Source: CAVWGP01 sp963754645 (GTDB lineage: Bacteria; Pseudomonadota; Alphaproteobacteria; Bin65). From it: a stretch of DNA of 64,000 nt. The stretch is from assembly GCA_963754645.1 (NCBI GenBank), contig CAVWGP010000011.1, positions 868,001 through 932,000 on the forward strand. Reading direction: 5' to 3'. A program made the translations under genes and the position numbers. Shown piece after piece: positions 17,790 through 26,509 of the stretch. The stretch's first letter is position 1. Each line of letters opens with the position of its first letter. The notes beneath the pieces were generated by a model. It was not told the origin of the DNA, did not search any database, and worked only from the letters and a program-made list of their open reading frames with translations.

Positions 17790-18089
17790 GCGGCCGGCGT
17801 GCTCATCTTTTTCGCGCGCGAATATAGCGCAATCATGCGTAATAAGCGAAGCGCCTGGCGCAAGACTACGGAAAATTCAGGCCAAATAGCGCCGGCAAAC
17901 CGGTCTTGCCGAATTTTTCCGCTCCACTGGCGGCGGCGTTCGCGCGACAGTAAACGATTTCGGTCGAAATTAACCCATTTGGGTGAGACGATTTCCGCGG
18001 TCCGTCTATTCAATAACGGGCAATTGCATGGCCACGCACCACCGCACGCGGCACGGGTTCGGGACCCTCACTAGAAGCGCGAATGCGAC
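17790..18089. other. Divergent intergenic region
   Basis: About 300 bases between the unknown membrane protein (minus) and the TIR-like gene (plus), somewhat less GC-rich than the flanks. It should hold promoters for both, but I see no convincing -35/-10 pair, repeat or small gene. Confidence 0.5.
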
Positions 18090-19508
18090 ATGGCGAACAG
18101 GGCGATCATCGTCAGCGGCGATCCCGAGGATCGCGCGCTGCTCCATCTCATGCGCCACAGGCTCGGGCGCTATGCGACGCCGTGGTATCGGCGTCCGCGG
18201 CTCGTCGTCGAGACGATCCTCGCCGACGATGAAAGCGATCTTGCCGATCCTGCCTTGGCGCGCCGGCGCGTGGCGCGGGCGGATCACGTGGTGCTGCTGT
18301 GCGGCCCGGTCACGGCGCGGTCCGCCGCGGCCGGCGAATTGTGCCGCGCGGCGCTCGAACAGCGTCCCGCGCATCGGCTCGTGCTCGCCGTCGCCGATGG
18401 CGCGATAAGTTGGAGCAAGGCGAAACGCGATTTCAATTGGACATCGACCACGGCGCTGCCGCGCGCGCTGAGTAACGTGTTCGAAAGCCAGCCGGCCGCA
18501 ATCGCGATTCCGCGCGCTGAGCTGCTGGGCGAGGACGCGCCGCTTCACCCGCGATCGTTCCGCTGGCTTCCCATGCTGGCCGCGATCCTAAGCGGCACGA
18601 CGGCCGAGACCCTGCGCGAGGACCATGAGCTGGCGGTGAGCGCCGACTTGCGCATGATGAAGCGCGTCGCCGGCCTCGCGACGGCCGCCGCCGCGCTGGC
18701 GTCGCTGGCGCTGGCCGTTCCCGCCGCGTGGCTCTGGGAAGGCGAGATCGGTTCGTCGGCGATCGCGAGCCGCGCGAGCGACGGATATTCGAATGCCGCG
18801 ATCGCGGTGCTGGAGCCGGCGGAACTGCGCGCGGAATTGGCGCGCGTCGCCCTGCAACTCAAGACGGCCGAGCGCGAGCGCTCCGAGGCCGAAGCACAGC
18901 GCCGCAAGCTCGAGCGCGAGCGCGACGATGCCCGCACCGAGACGGGCGAGGCGCTCGATCGCCGCAAGCAGCACCATGCCGAAGTCCAGCGCCAGCGCGC
19001 GGCGCTCGAAGAGCTCGGCAAGAGCTGCACGGCCTTGGCGCAAGATCGCGACGCCATGCATTCGCACGCCGCCACGGCGCGGGCGCGCATCGAGGCGATG
19101 GAGCGCGAGATGGTGCGCCAGCGCGGCAAGCTCTACGAGCTATCGGCGATTTGCACCGCGTCGGCCGCTGACCGGACGGCGGAGCCGAAAGTGCGCGCGA
19201 GCCTGGCCGCCGAATACGCGCTGCTCGCCGATCGGCTCGCCGCCGCCGGCGACAAGGACGCGGCGCTCGAGTCTTACCGTCTGGCTTTGTCGCTGCGCCG
19301 TCGGGCTTTGGAGCACGAGGGCGAAAGCGCGGCGCGGCTCGAGGACGCCGCGGCGCTGGAAGGCAAGGTTGCGAGTTTTTTGGCGCAACGCGGCGACCAC
19401 GCCGGCGCCGCCAGCGCGCGCGAACGCGCCAAGCACGATTACCGGCGGCTCGCCGCCCTCGATCCCGGCAACGAAAAATGGCGCGCGGAGCTGAGCCGGC
19501 TGGATTGA
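18090..19508 (+). CDS. TIR-like, membrane-anchored coiled-coil/TPR protein
   Basis: A 472-residue protein. Residues 1-110 have a TIR-like pattern (IIVSGDPEDRALLHLMRHRL, then ILADDESDL, RADHVVLLCGPVTA, AAAGELCRAAL with E83 where TIR NADases carry the catalytic Glu). Residues 113-135 (DFNWTSTTALPRALSNVFES) match the linker that follows TIR domains in many membrane-anchored bacterial proteins. A TM helix at about 193-216 is followed by a long charged coiled coil (about 233-345) and a TPR-like helical region (about 365-470). The canonical SYS motif is replaced by VSGD and the domain seems shortened, so NADase activity is uncertain. No partner gene adjoins it. Signalling or defence roles are inference. 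Confidence 0.6.
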   Translation: MANRAIIVSGDPEDRALLHLMRHRLGRYATPWYRRPRLVVETILADDESDLADPALARRRVARADHVVLLCGPVTARSAAAGELCRAALEQRPAHRLVLAVADGAISWSKAKRDFNWTSTTALPRALSNVFESQPAAIAIPRAELLGEDAPLHPRSFRWLPMLAAILSGTTAETLREDHELAVSADLRMMKRVAGLATAAAALASLALAVPAAWLWEGEIGSSAIASRASDGYSNAAIAVLEPAELRAELARVALQLKTAERERSEAEAQRRKLERERDDARTETGEALDRRKQHHAEVQRQRAALEELGKSCTALAQDRDAMHSHAATARARIEAMEREMVRQRGKLYELSAICTASAADRTAEPKVRASLAAEYALLADRLAAAGDKDAALESYRLALSLRRRALEHEGESAARLEDAAALEGKVASFLAQRGDHAGAASARERAKHDYRRLAALDPGNEKWRAELSRLD

Positions 19509-19532
19509 GCCGAAACGAACCGCGTCAGGCTG

Positions 19533-20564
19533 CTACGCCTCGACCTTCCAGGTGGCGCCGCGGCGCAACAAGGCGTTGATGTCGGGCGTTTTGCCGGCGA
19601 GCTTGGCCTTGGCGGCGGTGTTCTGCGCCCACACCGCTTCGTCGTAGGGCGTCGCCGGATTGCAATAGAGCACGCCGATCGGCACCGGGAAATCGGGCGG
19701 CTCGCATTGCGTCAGCATGGTCGCCAGCATCTTGTTCTTCTCGTCGTGGACGATGATGTCTTCGAGCGTGACGCCGTCCTTGCCGAGTTCCACGACTTCG
19801 AGCGTCATCGATTTCGCATTGAAGCGCAGGCCCTTGGTTTTGCCCTTGCCGAACAGTATCGGCTTGCCGTTCTCGAGCTCGAGCTGCTTTTCCTCTTTGA
19901 CGTCCTTTTCGGCGAAGTGATCGAACACGCCGTCATTGTAGACGATGCAGTTCTGGATGATTTCGACGAAGGAGCAGCCCTTGTGCGCGGCGGCGCGCGC
20001 CAGCACGCCGGGCAGGTGATCGAGCCGGCGGTCGATGGTGCGGGCGATGAAACGCGCATTGGCGCCCATGGCGAAGGCGAGGGCCGAGACCGGCGGATCG
20101 ACCGAGCCTTGCGGCGTCGAGGGCGATTTGGTGCCCAGGCGCGAGGTCGGCGAATACTGGCCCTTGGTCAGGCCGTAGATCTCGTTGTTGAACAGCAGGA
20201 AGTTGATGTCGATGTTGCGGCGGATGGCGTGCATCGTGTGGTTGCCGCCGATCGACAGGCAGTCGCCGTCGCCGCTGATGACCCAGGTGGCGAGTTCGGG
20301 ATTGGCGAGCTTGACGCCGGTCGCGATCGCCGGCGCGCGGCCGTGGATGGTGTGGAAGCCGTAGGTCGCGACGTAATAGGGAAAGCGCGCGGCGCAGCCG
20401 ATGCCCGAGACGAACACGGTCTTGGCCGGATCGGCGAAAATGTCCGCCAGGGTTTTCTGCACGCCGCGCAGGATGGCGTAGTCGCCGCAGCCCGGGCACC
20501 AGCGCACTTCCTGGTCCGAGGCGTAATCCTTCGGCAGCAGCTTTTTCGGGGCTTGGACGTTCAT
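19533..20564 (-). CDS. korB: 2-oxoacid:ferredoxin oxidoreductase, beta subunit
   Basis: A 343-residue thiamine-diphosphate subunit of a 2-oxoglutarate-type (Kor) or related 2-oxoacid:ferredoxin oxidoreductase. It contains VRWCPGCGDYAILRG, the FVSGIGCAARFPYY stretch and the ThDP/Mg motif GDGDCLSIGGNH with the partner LLFNNEIYGLTKGQ..PTS. The YGLTKGQ.SPTS pattern is typical of the two-subunit Kor class. It lies 22 bases downstream of korA. The enzyme oxidatively decarboxylates a 2-oxoacid to acyl-CoA and reduces ferredoxin. Confidence 0.92.
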   Translation of the reverse strand: MNVQAPKKLLPKDYASDQEVRWCPGCGDYAILRGVQKTLADIFADPAKTVFVSGIGCAARFPYYVATYGFHTIHGRAPAIATGVKLANPELATWVISGDGDCLSIGGNHTMHAIRRNIDINFLLFNNEIYGLTKGQYSPTSRLGTKSPSTPQGSVDPPVSALAFAMGANARFIARTIDRRLDHLPGVLARAAAHKGCSFVEIIQNCIVYNDGVFDHFAEKDVKEEKQLELENGKPILFGKGKTKGLRFNAKSMTLEVVELGKDGVTLEDIIVHDEKNKMLATMLTQCEPPDFPVPIGVLYCNPATPYDEAVWAQNTAAKAKLAGKTPDINALLRRGATWKVEA

Positions 20565-20586
20565 GGCGACAGGGCTCCGGCCGGGT

Positions 20587-22452
20587 TCAGTGCGCGTGGC
20601 GCGCGCGGATCGCGTGTTCGATATCGGCGATCTTGAAGGGTTTGCCGTTGACCTGGTTGAGGCCTTCGGCGGGCACGAGATATTGGGCGCGCAGCAGGGC
20701 GACGAGCTGGCCGGTGTTCATCTCCGGCACGAGAATTTTGTCGAAGCCCTTCAGCAGATCGCCGAGATTGCGCGGCAGCGGCCAGATGTGCCGGATATGA
20801 ATGTGCGAAACCTCGAGCCCGGCCGCGCGGCTGCGATCGACGGCGCGGCTGATCGGCCCGTAAGTCGAGCCCCAGCCGACGACGGCGAGGCGCCCGGTGT
20901 CCTTGCCTTGCTCGACCTTCTGCAACGGAATGTCGTTGGCGATGCCGAGGATCTTGTCGCGCCGCGCATCGGTCATCTTCTGGTGATTTTCCGGCTCGTA
21001 ATTGATGTTGCCGGAATTGTAGTCCTTCTCGATGCCGCCGATGCGGTGCATGAGGTTGGGCGTGCCGGGCTTGACCCAGGGCCGCACCAAACGCCCGTCG
21101 CGCACGAAGGGATGGAAGCCGGCCGGATCCTCGCGGAACGTCACCGGGAAGGGCCTGTACTTGGCGAAATCCGGGATGAGCCACGGCTCCGAGGCGTTGT
21201 TGATGTAGCCGTCGGTCAGCAGGATGACGGGCGTCATATAGTGGACGGCGAGGCGCACGGCTTCGATGCCGACCTCGAACGAGTCGCCGGGCGAATTGCA
21301 GGCGATGACGGCCACGGGCGAATCGCCGTTGCGGCCCCAAACCGCCTGGAACAGGTCGGATTGCTCGGTCTTGGTCGGCAGGCCGGTCGACGGTCCGCCG
21401 CGCTGCGAATTGACGATGACGAGCGGCAGCTCGGTCGCGATGGCGAGGCCGATGGTCTCGGTCTTGAGCGCGATGCCCGGCCCGGATGACGAGGTGACGC
21501 CGAGCGCGCCGGCATAGGAAGCGCCCAGGGCGGCGCCGGCTGCGGCGATTTCGTCTTCGGCCTGGAACGTCGTCACATTGTATTCGCGCAGGCTGGAAAG
21601 CGTGTGCAGCAGCGCCGAGGCCGGCGTGATCGGATAGCCGGCGAACATCATCGGCACGCCGGCGAGCTGCGCGCCGGCGACGAGGCCCCAGCACACGCCC
21701 TCGGTGCCGGTGAGCGCGCGGTACAGCCCCGGCTGGATCGGCGCCGGCGGCACGACGATGGCGCCGATTTCGGCCGGCATTTCCGCCGTTTCGCCGAAAG
21801 CGTGCCCGGCATTGAGCGCCGCGATGTTGGAATTCGCGATCGCCTCGGTCTTGCCGAACCGCTTCTTGACCCAGTCGATCGTGTTCTGCTTGTCGCGGCC
21901 GTAGAGCCAATAGACGAGGCCGAGCGCCCACAAATTCTTGCAGCGCAGGCCTTCCTTTTGGCCAAGGCCGAACGGCGCCACGGCTTCGAGCGTCAGCCGC
22001 GACATGTCGACCTTGAGCGTGCGGTAGCCGTCGAGCGTGCCGTCCCCGAGCGGGTCCTTGGCGTAGCCGCATTTGCGGAAATTCTTGTCGGTGAACTCGC
22101 CGGTGTCGACGATGACGAGGCCGCCGCGCTTCATGTCGCGCAGATTGACCTTGAGCGCCGCCGGGTTGAGCGCCACCAGCACGTCGAGATCGTCGCCCGC
22201 GGTCTTGATGGTGCGCGCGCCGAAATTGATCTGGAAGGCCGAGACGCCGAAGGTGGTGCCGACGGGGGCGCGGATTTCGGCGGGAAAATCGGGAAAGGTC
22301 GCGAGGTCATTGCGCGCCAGTGCCGTTGCCTGGGTGAACTGGCCGCCGGTCAATTGGATGCCGTCGCCGGAATCGCCGGCGAAGCGCACAACGGCCGATT
22401 CGACTTCACGCCGGGCCCGCTCGGCACGGGCGCCAACATTACCGCCTTCCAT
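20587..22452 (-). CDS. korA: 2-oxoacid:ferredoxin oxidoreductase, fused gamma-alpha subunit
   Basis: About 621 residues. The N-terminal gamma domain (about 20-190: RFAGDSGDGIQLTG ... FPAEIRAPVGTTFG) is fused to the alpha pyrimidine-binding domain (about 225-620: MMFAGYPITPASALLH, AEDEIAAAGAALGASYAGA, TSSSGPGIALKTE, QRGGPSTGLPTKTEQSDL). This fusion is the usual form of two-subunit Kor enzymes. The ATG at 22452 has GGAGGGAAGGA upstream; an open frame to 22578 would run through the promoter. Cotranscribed with korB. Confidence 0.92.
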   Translation of the reverse strand: MEGGNVGARAERARREVESAVVRFAGDSGDGIQLTGGQFTQATALARNDLATFPDFPAEIRAPVGTTFGVSAFQINFGARTIKTAGDDLDVLVALNPAALKVNLRDMKRGGLVIVDTGEFTDKNFRKCGYAKDPLGDGTLDGYRTLKVDMSRLTLEAVAPFGLGQKEGLRCKNLWALGLVYWLYGRDKQNTIDWVKKRFGKTEAIANSNIAALNAGHAFGETAEMPAEIGAIVVPPAPIQPGLYRALTGTEGVCWGLVAGAQLAGVPMMFAGYPITPASALLHTLSSLREYNVTTFQAEDEIAAAGAALGASYAGALGVTSSSGPGIALKTETIGLAIATELPLVIVNSQRGGPSTGLPTKTEQSDLFQAVWGRNGDSPVAVIACNSPGDSFEVGIEAVRLAVHYMTPVILLTDGYINNASEPWLIPDFAKYRPFPVTFREDPAGFHPFVRDGRLVRPWVKPGTPNLMHRIGGIEKDYNSGNINYEPENHQKMTDARRDKILGIANDIPLQKVEQGKDTGRLAVVGWGSTYGPISRAVDRSRAAGLEVSHIHIRHIWPLPRNLGDLLKGFDKILVPEMNTGQLVALLRAQYLVPAEGLNQVNGKPFKIADIEHAIRARHAH

Positions 22453-22550
22453 GGTATTCCTTCCCTCCGGACCGGATGACGCCGCGGACTGTAATGGGCG
22501 CGCCCGGCGCACGAAAGACCGTGCCGGCAGCCCATCCTTCGCTCCAATAT

Positions 22551-22578
22551 AGTATAGGTCTAAAATATCCGGTTTCAA
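22551..22578 (-). promoter_or_regulatory. sigma70-type promoter for korAB
   Basis: On the minus strand, -35 TTGAAA (22573-22578) and -10 TATACT (22551-22556) are separated by 16 bases, about 100 bases before the korA ATG. The -35 lies inside the inverted repeat CGGTTT-C-AAACCG at 22570-22582, which could be an operator. The element fits the sigma70 consensus well in an otherwise GC-rich region. Confidence 0.6.
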
Positions 22579-22608
22579 ACCGTTGGAATACGAACAATCC
22601 GCCGCTCC

Positions 22609-23934
22609 CTAGCGTGCCGCCGCGCCGTCGAGGGTGGCGAGCATCTCGGCCACGGTGGCGAATTTCTGCCGCGGCGCCGGCGGCGTGGCGCGGGCCACTT
22701 CGGCGGCTTCGATCGTCTTCCAATCGGCAAAGGCGACGACGCGGATTTTGCGTTGGTTCAAGAGCGCCTCGAGCGCCGCGCGGCCCGGCTTGCCGCCCTG
22801 GCCGACATCGGCCGCGATCTGCTCCGCGGCGGCGTCGCCGTCCGGCTTGTTGGTGCCGATCACGCCGGAGGGGCCGCGCTTCACCCAGCCCACGGCGTAG
22901 AGTCCCGGCTCGATGCGCCCGTCCTTGTTCACCGTCTTGCCGCCATGGAAGGGCAGGCCGGGGATGGGCTCGGAATAATAGCCGATGGCGGGGATGACGA
23001 GCCCGCACTTGATCTCGAAAAACTCACCGGTCCCGACCGCCTTGGCGCCCTCGGCCATCTTGGTTTTTTCGAAGCGCACGGCCTCGACCCGCTCGCCGCC
23101 GAGAATGGCGACCGGATTGGCGAAAAACCGGAAATGCACGCGTTTTTCGCGCGCGCCGGGATCGATCGCCGCGAATTCGCGCAAGGTCGCGAGGTTGCGC
23201 TCAACCAGGCGCAGCGCGCGGTCGCTCATGCCGGCGCCAAGCTCGGGCGTGATCGCGTCGGGAATCTGCGCGCGATCGACCACGGCGGCGGCATTCTTGA
23301 GATGCCCCATCTCGCGCAGTTCGACATTGGTGAACTGCGCCTGCACCGAGCCGCGCCGGCCCACCATGTGAACATGCTTGATCGGTGCGGCGTGAATGCG
23401 GCTTGCCGCGTGCGTCATCAGGTCGGTCGCCGCCATTTCGGCCGGCGTCTTGACCAGCACGCGCGCCACATCGACCGCGACATTGCCGACGCCGATGACG
23501 ACGACCGTATCGGTGTCGAGCGGCGGCTCGAGGTTCCGCGCGTCGGGGTGGCCGTTGTACCAGTTGACGAAAGCCGCGCAGCCGACCACGCCGCGCTTGT
23601 CGTCGCCCGCAATCCCGAGCTTGCGGTCGGTGGCGGCGCCGGTCGCGAAGATCACGGCGTCGTAGCGTTCGCGCAGCTCGGCGACGCCGATGTCGCGGCC
23701 GACCTCGACATTGCCGAAAAACCGCACCCGCGGATCGAGCGCGGTGCGCTCGTAGGATTTCGCCACGGTTTTGGTTTTGGCATGATCGGGCGCGACGCCG
23801 AAGCGGATCAGGCCGTAGGGCGTCGGCAGCCGCTCGATGATGTCGATCGTCATGTCGCTGTGGCGTTCAAGCAGGGCTTCGGCGGCGTAAAATCCGCTTG
23901 GCCCCGAACCGACGATCGCAACCGAGAGCGTCAT
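22609..23934 (-). CDS. Ferredoxin/adrenodoxin-NADP+ reductase (FprA type)
   Basis: A 441-residue FAD enzyme that moves electrons between NADPH and ferredoxin. The FAD Rossmann motif GSGPSGFYAAE is at 8-18, followed by LPTPYGLIRFGVAPDH, typical of the adrenodoxin-reductase/FprA class. The NADP site is VVVIGVGNVAVDVARVL. The C-terminal FAD contact is YAVGWVKRGPSGVIGTNKPD. It sits upstream of korAB on the same strand and could recycle the ferredoxin reduced by Kor. That link is inference. Followed by the korAB promoter region. Confidence 0.92.
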   Translation of the reverse strand: MTLSVAIVGSGPSGFYAAEALLERHSDMTIDIIERLPTPYGLIRFGVAPDHAKTKTVAKSYERTALDPRVRFFGNVEVGRDIGVAELRERYDAVIFATGAATDRKLGIAGDDKRGVVGCAAFVNWYNGHPDARNLEPPLDTDTVVVIGVGNVAVDVARVLVKTPAEMAATDLMTHAASRIHAAPIKHVHMVGRRGSVQAQFTNVELREMGHLKNAAAVVDRAQIPDAITPELGAGMSDRALRLVERNLATLREFAAIDPGAREKRVHFRFFANPVAILGGERVEAVRFEKTKMAEGAKAVGTGEFFEIKCGLVIPAIGYYSEPIPGLPFHGGKTVNKDGRIEPGLYAVGWVKRGPSGVIGTNKPDGDAAAEQIAADVGQGGKPGRAALEALLNQRKIRVVAFADWKTIEAAEVARATPPAPRQKFATVAEMLATLDGAAAR

Positions 23935-24020
23935 CGGCCAATATCCCTCAGCACGTTTCTCGTCCCCGGCCGTTCTTATGGTTTAAGAAATGGCGCGTCA
24001 CCCTATCGGGTCCGCCTGGC

Positions 24021-26192
24021 TTATTCCAGCGGCAATACCAGGTGCCGCAAGGCCACGTCGTCGAGCGCCGCCGGCAGATCGGGCACCGGGTAGCGCCAGG
24101 CGAAGGCGCTGAGAAAATTGTCGCGGCCGAGGCCGAGCGCGAAGCGCCACTCTTCTTCGAGGTTCTTCGATGCAATGGCCGCGCTCGACCAGAAGATCTG
24201 GAAGCGCTCGGCATTCTCGATCTGTTTGAATCCGTCCGCGGCGTTGCCGGCCGCGCGCGCCGCCAGAGCCTCGGACAGGAAAGGATTCTCGAGTTGCCGG
24301 TTGGCCGCGTCCAGGCGCGCGGCGATTTCGCCGTCCTCGGCGGCAAAGGCGGGATAGACCGCGTCGAACGAGTCGGTTGCCGAGGATATCGTGTTGGTGA
24401 TCGGCTCGACCTCTTCGTCGGCGATCGTGTAGTTGATGCGGATTTCGCCGATCAGCACCGCGCCGACGAAGACGCCGACGGTGCCCGTGATCGCGGTGCG
24501 CGCAAAGCCCGGCACGCCCTCGGCCGCGATCAGGCGGAACGGGAAGCGGTGAAAATTCTCCCACCATTCGACGGTGAGCGAGGTCGGATTGGTCCGGCAT
24601 CCCGGCAGATAGGGCACGATGGTGACGGCGCCGCCCGGTTTCACGCAGAAGGCAACCTCGGCGCGCGGCTTTGGCTCGATCGGCGGCCGGGCGGAGAGGC
24701 GCGCCTCGAAATCCTGGCGCACGACGCTGTCGATGCCGGGCTCATGCAGGTAGATGTTGAGGTCGAGCCAGCGGCCGGGCGGCACCGTCATCGGCTGATA
24801 GGTCGTGATGCGCGCCGGCTGGGGCAGGACGTCCGGCTCGGCGGTCGTCCCGCCGCGCGCCGCCGCGGGCGGCGAGACGATTTCGGCCTTGCCCTGGCGA
24901 TAGACGAGCGCGGCACCCTTGCCGGCGCGCGCGGGCGCCCCTGCCGGCGGCACGGTGGGTGGCGAGAGCGCGTCGGCGCGGCGCGGCGCATGGCGCACGG
25001 TCTCGGCATCGTCCGGCGCCGGCCCGCTTAGCGAAATCGGGCGGCCGGGAACCCGCGGCGCGCCCGGTTGAGTCTTGCCGCCGCTATCGGCGCTCGGCTC
25101 CGTCATTTCTTCGACGCGCTGCGCGCGCTGGCCCAGAACGGATGGGGTGCGCGGTATCTCGCTCACCGGCGGCGTCCGGGGCGGCGCCGGGCTCGCGTTT
25201 AGCGCGCGCCCGCGCTCGAAACGCACGGTCGGCGCTTCGTCGGATTCGTAAGGCGGCTGCGCCGTGGCGCGAACCGGCACGGTTGGAAGATCCGACGCGG
25301 TCGCGGCATCGAGCGCCACGCGGAAGGCCGTGACGCCGCGGGGCCGTCCGCTCGCCGACACGCCCATCCCGTGGCGAATCGCGGTCAAGACGGTTTTCGG
25401 CCAAGCGCCGACCAAGGCATCGAGCGCCGGCCCGACGGGGTCGAACTGACCGGCGGCGATGCGCCGGCGGCGTTCCGGCGCATCGAGCGGCGGCGCGCCA
25501 GTGACCAGCCGGTACAGGGTCGCGCCGAGACTGTAGATGTCGGACCAGGTTCCGAATTTGCCGTTGACGGTGAAATATTCCTCGGACCGGTAGGCATCGC
25601 GCGGATCCAGCGCGCGATCCCGGTCGCCCGTGCTCAGCCGGCGCCGGATCAGGCTCGAGCGGCCGAGGACGAGCAGGCCGTTCTTGCGGATGAACAGGCT
25701 TTCCGGACAGAGGTCGAGATGGAGCAGCCCGGCATCGTGAATGCCGGTCAGGCCGGCGAGCAGGCCGGGCAGGATTTCTTCGAGTTCGGCGGGATCGAGC
25801 GCCTCGCCCGCGCCGAGAATCCGATCGAGCGATTTTCCATCGATTGCCTCCTGCACCAGGTAGCACGTGCCGTTGGCGTCGATGCAATCGAGCAGGGCCG
25901 CGACATTGACGTGGCGGAACGATTTGAATTGTTCGGCAAGATGGCGGACTTCGGCGAGCCCGCGCTGAAACAGGGCGCGGTCCTCCTCGTGAGTCAACTC
26001 GATGTCCCGCCCGTTGGCGGCGCGCACGGCGATGCCGCTGGGCTTGAACTCGCGGATCAGGCAGCGCGTTTCGGGCGCGCCGCGCTGCGCCAGATAGGCG
26101 ACATTGTCGAAGCCGCCGCCGAGCGTGCGCTCGATGCGATAGGGCCCGATCGGCGAGCCTGGGATGAGTGTCGGTTCGGGGCGTTGCACCAT
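24021..26192 (-). CDS. Ser/Thr kinase-like protein with degenerate (pseudokinase) domain
   Basis: A 723-residue protein. The N-terminal ~295 residues have a bacterial Ser/Thr-kinase fold pattern (GPYRIERTLGGGFDNVAYLA, FRHVNVAALLD, GTCYLVQEAIDGKSL, WSDIYSLGATLYRLVTG). Key residues are altered: the beta3 lysine is Arg (CLIREF, R47), the catalytic loop is HLDLCPES (Asp160 kept, Lys and Asn lost), and DFG is replaced by GRS. It is probably a pseudokinase. A Pro/Ala-rich linker (about 300-440) follows. The C-terminal region is soluble: a beta-rich module at about 455-590 ending FVGAVLIGEIRINYTI, then helices. I cannot name that domain. Monocistronic; role unknown, perhaps signalling scaffold. Confidence 0.75.
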   Translation of the reverse strand: MVQRPEPTLIPGSPIGPYRIERTLGGGFDNVAYLAQRGAPETRCLIREFKPSGIAVRAANGRDIELTHEEDRALFQRGLAEVRHLAEQFKSFRHVNVAALLDCIDANGTCYLVQEAIDGKSLDRILGAGEALDPAELEEILPGLLAGLTGIHDAGLLHLDLCPESLFIRKNGLLVLGRSSLIRRRLSTGDRDRALDPRDAYRSEEYFTVNGKFGTWSDIYSLGATLYRLVTGAPPLDAPERRRRIAAGQFDPVGPALDALVGAWPKTVLTAIRHGMGVSASGRPRGVTAFRVALDAATASDLPTVPVRATAQPPYESDEAPTVRFERGRALNASPAPPRTPPVSEIPRTPSVLGQRAQRVEEMTEPSADSGGKTQPGAPRVPGRPISLSGPAPDDAETVRHAPRRADALSPPTVPPAGAPARAGKGAALVYRQGKAEIVSPPAAARGGTTAEPDVLPQPARITTYQPMTVPPGRWLDLNIYLHEPGIDSVVRQDFEARLSARPPIEPKPRAEVAFCVKPGGAVTIVPYLPGCRTNPTSLTVEWWENFHRFPFRLIAAEGVPGFARTAITGTVGVFVGAVLIGEIRINYTIADEEVEPITNTISSATDSFDAVYPAFAAEDGEIAARLDAANRQLENPFLSEALAARAAGNAADGFKQIENAERFQIFWSSAAIASKNLEEEWRFALGLGRDNFLSAFAWRYPVPDLPAALDDVALRHLVLPLE

Positions 26193-26509
26193 GCCTTGAC
26201 GATACTAGCGTGTGCCGGGCGGCTTCATCGACCGGCGTGAACCTATCCGACCGGCGCGCGCGCCGGCAAGCGCGCGGCCCGGCGGCCGCGGCTGAACCGC
26301 CTTGTTCGCCATGGCGGCGATGCCTAGTGTCATGCGCATCCCGGCCGGCGCGTGGCGATCGATGGGGGATCGCCGCGACGGAAAAATCGCGAATTGGTGT
26401 TCGACGTGCCGCATTTCGTCATGGACGTGGCCACGGCCACAATAGTTGCAACGGCCGGTTCGGCAACAGCCAATATCGGCTGCGAGCGCCCGCCGCAAAG
26501 CGAGTTCCG
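26193..26509. other. Divergent intergenic region
   Basis: About 317 bases between the kinase-like gene (minus) and the sulfatase (plus). Open frames through it look non-coding. I see no clear repeat, RNA or strong promoter; it should contain both promoters. Confidence 0.5.
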
